From: Symsagittifera roscoffensis
Taxonomy: Eukaryota > Xenacoelomorpha > Acoela > Convolutidae
Length of the DNA stretch: 64,000 bases
Reading direction: 5' to 3'
Assembly: GCF_963678635.1 (NCBI RefSeq)
Contig: NC_087067.1
Span: forward strand, 16,621,639 to 16,685,638
Positions 1 to 9,774 of this stretch are shown one piece after another. Below the pieces are notes generated by a model. It was given only the letters and a program-made list of their open reading frames with translations, was not told where the DNA came from and did no database searches. Position numbers and translations under genes: made by a program. Positions within the stretch are counted from its first letter, which is position 1. Each line of letters starts with the position of its first letter.

Positions 1-893
1 CCGGAACGTACAGATTCAAAACCGCATTTTATGAACTAACAGACATGCCAAAAACATTCCAGAAGTCAATGAACAACACAATCCAAGGAATCCAAGGAGT
101 TTTCTGTTTTTTAGACGATATTTCAATAGTATCAAAAGATTCAGTCACGAAACACAATGAAATACTTAACAACGTTCTGTCAAGATTAGACAATGAAGGA
201 TTTGCACTAAAACTCAGCAAATGCGAATTTTCAACAACCAAATTAACCTGGCTGGGATTCGAGATAGATGAGACAGGAGTAAGATCAAAACACTCGAAGA
301 TAGAAGCAGTAATGGCACTACAACCGCCAAAATCTCAGAAAAAACTGAGATCATTCATAGGCATATTAAATCACATGTCCAGATTCTTACCCAACCTTCA
401 AAAACACACCGAACCACTCCGACCCTCACTGAAGGCAGATAACAAAGAAAAATTCATTTGGAGTGAAGAAGCAAACAATGCATTCCAAAAGATCCTGGAA
501 ATAATCGCTAATATAACAAAAATGCACCATTACGATGCCACCAAACAGTTCAGGATCAAGTGTGACGCCAGTCACAAAGGATTGGGAGCTGCGTTAGAGC
601 AAGAGTTCGAACCAGACAATTGGGTACCAATCGCATTCACATCAAGATTTTTGAACGCAGCTTAACAAAAGTACAGCAGTAACGAACTCGAACTACTCGC
701 GGTAGTATGGTCATGTGAATTTTTTAGAAATTACTTATCGGGGAACCAATTCCAAATTTTAACCGATCACAAAGCCATAATTACAGTATTAACAGAAAAT
801 CGGGTTAACAAAACATATCAATCCAGACTGACCAGATTGGCAGACAGAATGTTACCATTCGAATATACAGTTTCTCACATCGCAGGAGCTAAA
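1..893 (+). pseudogene. Reverse transcriptase / RNase H fragment of element A
   Basis: The frame is open from the left edge to a TAA at 663-665, then stays recognisable in the same frame to about 893. The RT catalytic box reads FCFLDDISIVSK (a YxDD variant with F and L, as in element B). It is followed by the thumb/connection motif PKSQKKLRSFIGILNHMSRF. RNase H shows KCDASHKGLG (first catalytic Asp), then [12 protein letters not shown] (Glu) and LTDHKA (Asp). The TAA falls inside RNase H, where element B reads through. The homologous GLADYLSR resumes one frame away at 894-920, which indicates a one-base indel. This is a decayed remnant, not a functional enzyme. Confidence 0.85.
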
Positions 894-2175
894 TAGGATT
901 GGCAGATTACTTATCAAGAAGTACCAAATTCGAGGCACCACCTACATCAAAATACGATGAACAGTTTGTAGTCAAAGCCATTGAAAACTTTGACGAGGCA
1001 TGCAGGGTGATCAACACTCCAGCATCGACCAAAGAAATCGTGAAAATTCTGTTAGCCAAGGCCCATCTAGAGGAAAACAGGATAAATTCAAAGGAACTCA
1101 TATTAGTTGGGAAGAGGAACGAACGAAAACACCCAGTTTCCGAAGCACCGCAAGGGGGCGTCGATAATTCTTTAAAAATTTTTCTCCATCAGACCTTCGA
1201 TGCAGAACCGCCAAAACTAATAAAACATCCGATACAGAAGGAACATGTATTAACCAATCAAAAGTAGATATGCAAATTTTCAAGCATCTGCAAGAGGGCG
1301 CATCGTCATGCGGAATTGACACTATTCAATCAGATCAATTTATGCACATTCACATCCCTCAAGTACAGATCCGAAATCTACGCGGCAAAACTGCCAAGCA
1401 ATCAAAACGAAATATGCAAATGCACAACTCACCACGATAGGGCGGAAATTCACGCGGTGTAATATTAAACCAATCAAATTCGTCAAATTTTAATTTATTC
1501 ACAACATCGTCAAATCTAAACAGTTCACCACGAGAGGGCGATGTAACAAAATCCAACCAATCAGAGGCAGCGGAGTTATATTCAGCCAAAAATGTACAGA
1601 AATCATTGTCTCCGACTTTAAACTGAAACCTCATCAACTCAAATAAAACCAAAATAAGTACAACAATACCAAAATTTCAGAGAAAAATGAGCAAATTTAA
1701 TCTACCATCAATAAAGCAGATGGAAAACCCAATCGGAGAAAGAAATAGAACAGAAACAAGACAGACAGTGGAGATGATAACCGAGAGCAGGAAAAGGAAA
1801 AGGATCACTATCACAAACAGAAACAAGACGAGCTATGCTAGAATGCTGGCAAACTTCAGAACAAACAGATTGAAAAGGACAGTGAGGGTCAACATGATAG
1901 CAAGCAAAAATGAAAAGAAGAAAACACAGGAAGCTCCAGTGAACACACACAAGAAATCCTTCACGAAAGGCCTTCATAACATACTCGACGCGGACCTACT
2001 GGGGGAGCTCACAACAGAACACTGCCACTCAGGAAAACTAAGAAAAAACCTCTTAGCGAAAGTAAAAAAAGGATTCTTGAGGCTGGGCAGCTACATGGCA
2101 ATTTTTTGGGACGAAGCCTCAGTAATCAACGACTGCATCATTATTGACAACAGAGTGGCAATCCATCATGTCTGA
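894..2175 (+). pseudogene. RNase H end, spacer and integrase N-terminal part of element A
   Basis: 899-1267 opens with ADYLSRS, the conserved end of the gypsy RNase H/connection region, shifted in frame from the upstream fragment. A low-complexity, frame-broken spacer follows to about 1690. The frame 1687-2175 is rich in K, R and N, then carries a segment (about 1960-2175) matching element B just before its integrase: LLGELTTEHC, then a Trp/Asp-rich part ending NDCIIIDNRVAI. It stops at 2173-2175, directly before the His-Cys zinc-binding motif of the next frame. The two frames would belong to one polyprotein in an intact copy. Confidence 0.6.
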
Positions 2176-2186
2176 GGAAAGCGGTA

Positions 2187-2819
2187 ATGGCCCGATTGCA
2201 CAGAACACACCCAGGACAGGAGACAATGGTGGACGCGGCACAATATCTGTGGTGGCCGAAAATGCATAGGGAGATTATTGACTTATGTCAATTCTGCAGA
2301 TCATGTTTAGCGTATGGTAAGAACCTTAAAACGTCAAAATCATTCAATTCGACAGAACGTTTACCAGAATTATCAGAAGCGAACGAGGAATTACAAATAG
2401 ATCTTGCTGGCCCAATGTTCGATTCTAAGGGAAAGAAACTATTTATAATAGCCGCTATTGACCGGTTTTCGAAATACCCATCTGCTATGATTACCAGGAA
2501 GTCAGGGAGCGAAAAAATACTCAAATTCTTAAACACTTACATACACCATTATAGCAAACCGGAGAAGTTAAGGACAGATCAAAATTCGGGATTTGAAAAT
2601 GCGAAACTAGCCGAAATTTATAAATCGAAGGGAATAAATCAAATCTTTTATCCAGTAGGAGACCACCGGGGGTTTGGGTTAGTAGAAAGATGTATTCAAA
2701 CCATAAAAATAAAACTAGGCACAATGCAATTAGACTTAAATTTTGAGGACATACAAACAGCAGTCAAGTCAATTTTGGAAGATATTCGAATATCACGTCA
2801 CAGCGTTCTTAAGAAATGA
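2187..2819 (+). pseudogene. Integrase of element A (zinc-binding and DDE catalytic core)
   Basis: The H2C2 zinc-binding module starts with LHRTHPGQE and ends in CQFCRSC. The RNase H-fold core has the three acidic residues: Asp in LQIDLAGPM, Asp in LRTDQNSGFEN and Glu in GLVERCIQ. I counted 35 residues between the second and third, which is the canonical D,D35E spacing. The motif VGDHRGFGLVER is shared with element B. The frame ends at 2817-2819 before a C-terminal module. The core is intact as a sequence, but the polyprotein around it is broken, so it is annotated as a pseudogene. Confidence 0.85.
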
Positions 2820-4167
2820 CTTTTCGAACTTCATTTTGGACGGAAACCGAATACAGAATGGCCTAGTTTTAGGGATAAACTAAAATGTTCTTTAAATCTA
2901 GATCAACAGAGAGATCCCTACTGAAGCCGGAGGAAATGCGAGAATCAGCAGACTCAAGAACAAGAATGAAGGTGGTGAAGAAAGGAATGGCAAGCATTGA
3001 CGTGTCACCAAAAATGAAGAAAAACGAAGAAAAGCCAGACAGAATTAGGGCATTAGAAAAGCATCGGACTGGAAATTACACAGCAGACATCTCACACACA
3101 AGGTGCGATCCGAGGTTTTGAGAAAACTGAACGAAAGAAACCCATTACTAGCAGGAAGCCTCAGAAGCGACTTGAACCAAGGAATTCTAAGATTCAGAGT
3201 AGAACAGGAGATGCCAGAACAAAGGACAAAAACAAGTAACCTAGAATTCGATCTTATTCAATATCCTTCGAAATACTTACATTACTGAAAATGAGAAAGT
3301 AATTAGGAAAAACCACATATCACTAAAACCAAAAATCAAGTCAGCATATTGTTCAGATTTAGGTAAAAGACACCAGTCGCAAGCACACCGAGGAAACCAT
3401 TACACCAGTGCAGCTCAAGTGGAATAAACAGACCAGTTCACATATTGCCGAGACCAGATGTTTCACCGGTTTCAACGTCAACAGAGAATTCGGACACGGA
3501 AAACACGACACTGGTAGGCCATTCGAGAAATTGGACAGACTGCAAGCTAAGACGATGAAGTTATATTCCTCATTGACAAAGATAGCGAAAAAAAATCCGC
3601 CAACTTTAGCTTCCAGATATATAGCATCGCCAAACAAACTAAAAGAAGTACCTAGCGGTGGGGGTAATTGATCTAACTATGTCATCAAGCAGTTCTCCAG
3701 AGCAAGAGGTGCAAATGGTACCACCAGTAGAAAAGAAACTAGACGCACAGTCGACAGAAGAATGCCCACTTTCCATAGTACCAGTCGCAACAAAAGAGCC
3801 AAGAAGAAATAACGGACGAAAAGATGGGGACAACATCAGAAACAACGGAAAAGAAATTGGAGGAAAATAAATCAGCGGATAAAAGAAATCAAAGAAGAAA
3901 AAGGAGAAAAGAAACGGTGAAGGAGATAATGACTCACAGGTTTCGAACATCTCAAGGTCGTCGGGCAGAAGCAAGCGGCAGACACAATTCTTTGGAAGCC
4001 CACCAAAACATTCAGTCAAAATCATAGAGGAAAAAGAGGGGCTACACACAATTCCAATTTCAACAGGAGATATTCCCTCATCATCAGGAGATACACTGTC
4101 ACCATCACGGAGGAGCAAACTAAGGAGACCAAGATTCACGACGAGCAAGTTGGAACAAGTACACGGA
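2820..4167 (+). pseudogene. Pol C-terminal tail remnant of element A
   Basis: Short frames at 2885-3121, 3103-3288, 3408-3671 and 3658-3870 are rich in K, R, E, S and Q and overlap in different registers. They occupy the place of the 328-codon basic tail of element B (21068-22054). No catalytic motif is visible. The many register changes suggest accumulated indels. The long minus-strand frame over 3639-4148 is a shadow of this region. Confidence 0.45.
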
Positions 4168-4261
4168 AAAAAAACTTATTGACTTAAAACTTTAAAATTT
4201 ATTGACTGAATTTGTTAATTGTGAACTTGTAAGAGAATTCCAAACGTTGTTGAAATTTTCT

Positions 4262-4272
4262 AGAGGGGGAAA
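4262..4272 (+). other. Polypurine tract of element A
   Basis: AGAGGGGGAAA lies immediately before TGTGGTGG, the start of the candidate LTR. In LTR elements this tract primes plus-strand synthesis and always abuts the 3' LTR. Confidence 0.7.
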
Positions 4273-4547
4273 TGTGGTGGTAGTGAGTGGACCACCTAAG
4301 ATAGAGGACGTTATACCATGTTATTATCGATGTTAGAGATCATTTGAATCACACTAATTAAAGACCTGTCAATCATGTCGATTGTTCTAACAACTTGATG
4401 GTGCTAAAAACTAAGACTCACTCTTCGTTAGCTTTTGCAAGATTATAGTTATCTTCTATTCATTGATCTATATCTACTTACTAAACTTTACTATTAATTC
4501 AACCATATTATTGTCTAGTTTTCAGATAAGATTTAGGGATTATCACA
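4273..4547 (+). repeat. Candidate 3' LTR of element A
   Basis: It begins TGTGGTGGTAG directly after the polypurine tract and may end ...GGATTATCACA near 4547, giving the usual TG...CA ends and about 275 bp. The right boundary is a guess because the partner LTR is outside the window. Confidence 0.55.
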
Positions 4548-4608
4548 CTGTCGTGTTAAAAAGTCCGAATACCGTGAGCTTCACTTTATGAATCAATAAC
4601 TAAGCGAA

Positions 4609-4694
4609 AAATGAGAAACTTCGATGAAACATTTTCGACCAACAAGCAAAAACTGAAAGATGTTTCCGAACTAAGTTTGCTGGGCCATATGAAA
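4609..4694 (+). CDS. Possible short first coding exon, product unknown
   Basis: ATG at 4609 opens 28 codons beginning MRNFDETFST and ending LSLLGHMK, followed by the donor G|GTATGA. The composition looks coding, and a strong acceptor (TTTTGTTTTGCAG) on the same strand ends at 5223 with a phase-compatible continuation. There is no family match and the exon chain beyond is not convincing. It could be chance. Confidence 0.2.
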
Positions 4695-4792
4695 GGTATG
4701 ACAATAACAAAATTCTTGTGACCAAAACTCCTTGAACTTTAAAAATAAATTTGGCTGAACTAGTTAAGGTAAAATATTTTCATTTTTTTTGT

Positions 4793-4920
4793 TTGAATAC
4801 CAAGATACCCTTCAATTGTTTTGTAAACAGCATTGTGAATTTCAGAATTTTTTGTGCTTTCTAAACGGTTTGGTCTAACCTGATCATGAATAATCTGAAG
4901 GGCTCATTGGTATTCAAACT
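4793..4920. repeat. Small inverted-repeat element
   Basis: GTTTGAATACCAAGATACCC at the left end is matched in inverted orientation by the right end, GGGCTCATTGGTATTCAAAC. The arms are about 24 bp and imperfect, with about 80 bp between them. No target duplication was recognised. Confidence 0.45.
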
Positions 4921-5561
4921 AACAAAATATTTCACCCGTGCTCCAAAATAAATTATCTGTAGGTTATTTTAGCAAAAATTTAAAAACAAAAAAACTAATT
5001 TTTTTCATCGTTTTTGTTGTTTTTAATTTTATATACCCCAAATCCATTTCGGCAAAACAATGAAAATAAATCTTAACCTTCATTTCTAGAAAAAAGCTGG
5101 TTTTCACCTGCTCTATTTTTTCATTTAAAATAACAAAAACAACTCGCCTAAAAGAAAAATTTTTTAAAATTGAAAATGAATCAAAACTCTTTAGCCTAAC
5201 ATTACATAGAAATTTTGTTTTGCAGAAAGAAAACTTGAGAAAGTAGGATTTTCCAAATTCGATTCTTTTTGTTTTTGTGTTGAAATTTTGTCTCCGTAGA
5301 CGTCCATCTTAAATTAGTTATAAAATCAAGCATGAGGCGCTTGTTGTCCAGATAAGTAAATAGAATCAGAAAAAAAACAGAAAATCCAGTGTTCAAAAAA
5401 TTTGGCTAAAAATGGTACTTAATCTCCTAATATACATAATGTTACGATAAAACATACTTCATAAAAAAACCAGCCCAATAATCATAATAATTGTAGTTTG
5501 TAGCAGTTTGCAGAGGATCTATGAAACGATGTCTAGCCTGACTAAAGCTTAAACTATTTAC
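4921..5561. other. Non-coding AT-rich stretch
   Basis: Poly-T and poly-A runs and no convincing coding frame. The only notable item is an isolated acceptor-like TTTTGTTTTGCAG ending at 5223 on the plus strand. Confidence 0.5.
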
Positions 5562-5636
5562 CTACATTCCAGTGTGAGTAATTTTGTATAGCAAAAGTCT
5601 CTTTTTTGCTTTTCAAGGCCGTTTTTTTGCGTCTAC
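5562..5636 (-). CDS. Putative exon 2 of the unrecognised gene starting at 6005
   Basis: On the minus strand, CCCCTTATTACAG ends at 5637, and GTAAATAG follows the exon at 5561. The enclosed 75 bp translate without a stop in the phase left open by the exon at 5873-6005 (phase 1 in, phase 1 out). They give a Lys/Arg-rich segment beginning RRKKTALKSKK and ending SHWNV. Phase agreement supports it, but no family was recognised and no third exon was found. Confidence 0.35.
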
Positions 5637-5872
5637 CTGTAATAAGGGGTACAGCTACTGCAGCCGAAACATTTGGACCCCTTTAAAATCAACCATTGAA
5701 GGTATCAACGTTCACTTCTAAACAAATGATTATTTTTACTTCCTGCTCTGTATAGATTCTTGATACGCGCTAAAAACTCGTATAAAACACATGTTCTTAT
5801 ATTTTTTGTTGTTGCGAGGTATATAACTTAATTGTTTTTGCTGTTTTTAATATGTAGAAATGACTGACGTAC

Positions 5873-6005
5873 CGGGAAGTGTTAGCCCAAGCTTCTCTCC
5901 CAATCCTCCAGCAATGGCCTCTACGAGATTGTCCCCGTCTACAATAGCAGTATCCAAAACATCGCCCGCCCACAGCTTCAGTCTCTTTGCTTTTTCTGCT
6001 TCCAT
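5873..6005 (-). CDS. Probable first coding exon of an unrecognised gene
   Basis: ATG at 6005 in the context CGCAATGG opens 44 codons starting MEAEKAKRLKLWAGDVLDTA and ending GEKLGLTLP. A GTACGT donor follows directly at 5872. The exon is more GC-rich than its surroundings and reads like folded protein (alternating hydrophobic positions, several Gly and Asp). The plus strand over the same bases also has an open frame after an acceptor-like TATGTAG, but its composition (Ser/Pro/Ala/Thr) looks like a shadow. Any product would run towards lower coordinates, where element A now sits. Confidence 0.45.
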
Positions 6006-9000
6006 TGCGACTTGATTTGGCTTTAAGTTTCTGTTCAGATTTTGACCAGCTGTTCAAATCACTGTTTAAATTGTTAAAGCACAGTTTTACACAGTATTTA
6101 GTTGCGGTTTGGTTTTTGAAGCTCGTGCAAAAGTTTCTATGTTAATTTTGGTCGACTATTATTTTTTTCTTGGTTTATACAGTCTATGCCTTTATAAGCC
6201 TCGATTCAACTTTTCTTGTAGCTTTCATTACAGTTTTCACAACATTATTTATAATTTGAGCGGTAAGCTCGTGTTGGTTGCAGTTTTATTTATCAAGTTT
6301 TTTTATTATATTTATAAATTCTAACTTCGCTGGTACCGCGGTTAAGAAAACTTTTGGCAATCGAAACAAAAAAGTTACCAAACTTATACGTTTGTTCACG
6401 AAACAAATGCCATATCTATCGTTAATTATATCTAAAAACAAAACCAACAATGACAGCATTATTCAGCATATGGTAAAAAATCGGCATATTTAAAACCATC
6501 GTCAAAACAAAGACAAAAACACGTTTTTCTTACTTTCTGGCGACAGAAGCAAAAAAAGCTTGATCAAAATAATTTTTCTGCTACGTAAATAATTTGCCAA
6601 AAGCTGACGGTGTTTTACATAAAAAATGTTGCATGAACATGATGTCCGGAATCTTCTCCTTCTCAGCAAATTTTCCCATCATCAATGTCTGGCTCAAAAA
6701 AGTTCAAAGACTTCAAAGGCATTTGAAAAATTCAAAAGCAGGACTCTTTAGCTTCTCATAATGGCTCAATTAATTAACCATCTGAACACTAATTTATCTT
6801 TCACATTTCACTTCTTTCAATTCAGGAAAAATCTAGATTCTTTCAACTCACCTGAGTTTTCAAGTAAGAACCCAGTTTTGAAGATTTAACACATTGGACT
6901 GAAAAACTTGAACTTGAAATTATTGCTGCCAAACCCAATTTAAAGTCAAACTTCCTTAACTTCCCACACACAAATAGAAAAATTAAATACTCAAAACGAA
7001 AAAAAAAATACAAAAACACAGTATGCAGATTTAGGGGAGGTATTAGACCTCGTGACAACCCAGAAGAACCTCATTTTGGTACTGTATGAAGACCTCCATT
7101 TTTGGGTGAGAACAATATTTCTTGAGGCGCCTTGAGCGTTTATTTTATGTTAACTTTGAGGGGGCGGGGGAGGAAGCGCCGCAAAAATGCGGTTTTTTTT
7201 GTCAAACTTATCCAAAAATAGCCAAAAAAACTTCTATTTTGGCTTGATTTTTAAAAATTTTGTCCACATCTTTGGAAATTTGGCCAAAATCTTATTTTTT
7301 TTTTGAAATGCACCAACACCCCTGAGAAGGAATCCATGATTTGCCCCTGAAAATACATCAAAGGGATAATGAACTTTAAAATAAAAAATGATTTTTTAAC
7401 AGCGGGATTCGAATACAGTACCACCATTTAATGAGTCCCTTGCAAGTTTCAACGCTACTCCATCTTTCCGTTCTTCCATACCATGTTAACATAACGTCTG
7501 AAAAAACATACCAAGCAATTTGAATGCGCTTTAGTAAGGCAGATGAAATCGACTCTATTAAATAGAGAGATTACTTTTTGTATCAGGGCCAATTCCTTCA
7601 ACATTCTGCATGCGCTTTAACATCCATAAAACATTATTAAATTTGATAAAATTGATGAAAATTTCTCATAAGAATTTTTTGGAGTTGCTTTCAAAAGTCA
7701 GCTCTCCAACCTAATTTTAAAAATGATTTCTGAGCCGAGCTACTTCGCGTTATTCATTCCGAACTGGCTGTTTTTATACCCCCATAATTTCACAAAACTG
7801 ATTACAGCTGAAAATCTTAACTTAAATTTGAGCTCAAAGCATCAATAACTACAGATAGTAGAAAAAAGGCAGTAAAAAAGCATACTTACAAAGTCGAAAT
7901 TTGTCTGGAGAAAAAAAACCATCCCATGCGCAAACATTCTATCACACTCTTCGAAGATCGTAACAAAAAACCTAAATTGGCAAAAAATAGGACACAAATT
8001 TGCTAAAGTTCGGTTTAAAAAAATTGTGATTTAGAAAAAAATTTACTTAAGTAAATAAGACCAATTAGTTACGACTGATTGGTAAACAAATCCATTCTCT
8101 GTCAGGTATCAACATTTTCAAACTTTTTTCATCAGTTCTCTTTTAAGTTTTCATTTTAAAAAAATCAATTAAATATGAACTTTTCTAGGAAGAACTCAAA
8201 AACAAACAAATTTTGTTGGGTAGTCTATACATTTAATGTAGCCTTAGCAACTTTTCCTAACTGAAAAAACAATAAACTGACCGAAGAAACCAGCAAATCA
8301 AACTGTTTTTTTATTCTTGAAATCGAGTTATAATTATTTAAATCTAACCTTATAAAATATATTTTTTTGGTTGTTACTAAACGTTGTTTGATGATTTAAT
8401 GAACGTTGGCTTTAGAGGCATGTTCGCTTTTGGGGCTTTTGAGGCATCGCAAACCATGTATCAGATGACTCTCTTTTTGGCAATTCTTTTCAGTGACATC
8501 CCACTCTTTTCACTCTTTTCTTTTCAGCTACTTTTATATATTCTACAAAGAGAAACATGAGCTCGGTCATGTAGCGGGACTTGATTTATCAGTAATTTTA
8601 AAAACCCCCTAAGTCTGATCTTGTCAGAAAAATTATTTTTGTCTGCTTTAGTGTTCAAATAAAAAGTAATGAAAGCATATGCAAGAAAATGGATGGACAC
8701 GTAGATAGAAATGAAAGTACCGAACTTTGACCAACTGTTTTCTATTCACCATTGATTGCAAAAGGGATTCATGATAAGTTATATGAAATTTAATATTGGA
8801 AAGTATAAAAAAAAACAAAAACTCTCTCAGTCTTGCGAACGTTAAAAATTGCAAGTGGATTTTCTGTGAAAAATAGGATTTAGTTTTTGAAAAATTGGAA
8901 AAATGATATCAACAAGACTAAGCAAGTAGAGATGATAAAATGAAGATTCAGACCGTTTTTTTTGGAAGCAAAAAGCTTCAGATTCCATTTGTCTTATCAT

Positions 9001-9483
9001 CAACTGGTTTTTTCATCCGATAACACTTCATCTTCTCACTGATAGAGATATTAAACAGAAGCACTGTTTTGATTTTATAAATTTAAAAAATAAATATTTA
9101 TCAAGTAATTGATTTGCAGGTATTCATTTAATCATTGTCTTTTGTCAGGCTTTGAAAGGACCCGAACTTATCGCGTTTTTGTCCGCTTTTCATGGCAGAT
9201 CCAAATAACTATTCCACCTAAAACGTGACATAATGGTTTGTGAGATTCAGAAAAAAAACAGGGAAATTATGAGTCTAATAACAACAGCATCATTTGAATC
9301 AGACTTGTGTTTAAAAACTTAGTTATATATTAGTGTAGTAAATGCATTACTACAACTCAACTCCTTTTGTTAGCTAGATAGTTGTTCGCAACACACATTC
9401 ATGGTATCACTTTTCGTAGTTAAATCATCAGACATATCAGGTGTATATTTTTAGTGGAGCCTTTCTTGTTTCGTTTTGTACAG
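6006..9483. other. Non-coding stretch, nothing firmly identified
   Basis: AT-rich sequence with long A and T runs. About 7391-7470 has a weak tRNA-like stretch on the minus strand (a TTCGAATCCCG B-box-like motif), possibly an old SINE head. A 53-codon plus-strand frame at about 8400 encodes hydrophobic residues but has no support beyond being open. Confidence 0.4.
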
Positions 9484-9774
9484 CTTTCTTGTTCTTGTGT
9501 CTTTGCGCATTTTAGTTAAAAACTTCCGGATCATAAGCGGTGTGCACTCCGTAGCTAAATATCCTTATGCAATGATTTTTTCTGGTGCTAATAAAATTCC
9601 AAAATTGAGACATTTCGTTTTTAACAAAGGGTATTTTTTGCTCGACTACGGGTATTCTTGTGACATACATAAACTCATCACGGTGAAAATAAGAGTATTC
9701 TTCAAAAGCTATTTCGTTAAGTCTCAGAGAGCTCTAGTTTTATCGAAAAATTTTAACAAAACTTGAAGAAACAG
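9484..9774 (+). other. Possible spliced exon (strong splice sites, no recognised product)
   Basis: TTCTTGTTTCGTTTTGTACAG ends at 9483 and AACAG|GTAAGTG begins the next intron at 9775. Both are near-consensus. The 291 bp between are open in one frame up to a TGA 10 bp before the donor. The translation is Lys/Phe-rich and unrecognised. It could be a terminal or non-coding exon, or chance. Confidence 0.2.

Larger units (their letters stand above)
1..4547 (+). mobile_element. Degenerate Ty3/gypsy element A (3' part, truncated by window edge)
   Basis: Reverse transcriptase, RNase H, integrase and a basic C-terminal tail follow one another on the plus strand, then a polypurine tract and a candidate 3' LTR. 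That is the standard Ty3/gypsy order. The 5' LTR, gag, protease and the start of RT lie left of the window. The reading frame is broken by an in-frame TAA at 663-665, a frameshift near 893, a stop before the integrase zinc-binding region, and further breaks in the tail, so it is a dead copy. Shared residues in RT (LDDI.IVSK), integrase (VGDHRG.GLVER) and the pre-integrase segment (LLGELTTE / LLAELTTE) put it in the same family as element B at 20685-27834. Confidence 0.9.

Noticed and set aside
3639-4148. 169-codon minus-strand frame (Ser/Phe/Leu-rich)
   Set aside because: Antisense to the Lys/Glu-rich tail of element A; Phe/Leu/Ser richness is what the complement of A-rich codons gives.
5858-6018. 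Plus-strand frame MTDVPGSVSPSFSPNPPAMA after a TATGTAG acceptor-like site
   Set aside because: The minus strand over the same bases has an ATG in good context, a donor and more protein-like composition. The plus frame looks like its shadow.
8399-8557. 53-codon hydrophobic plus-strand ORF
   Set aside because: Too short, no splice, homology or composition support; likely chance in T-rich sequence.
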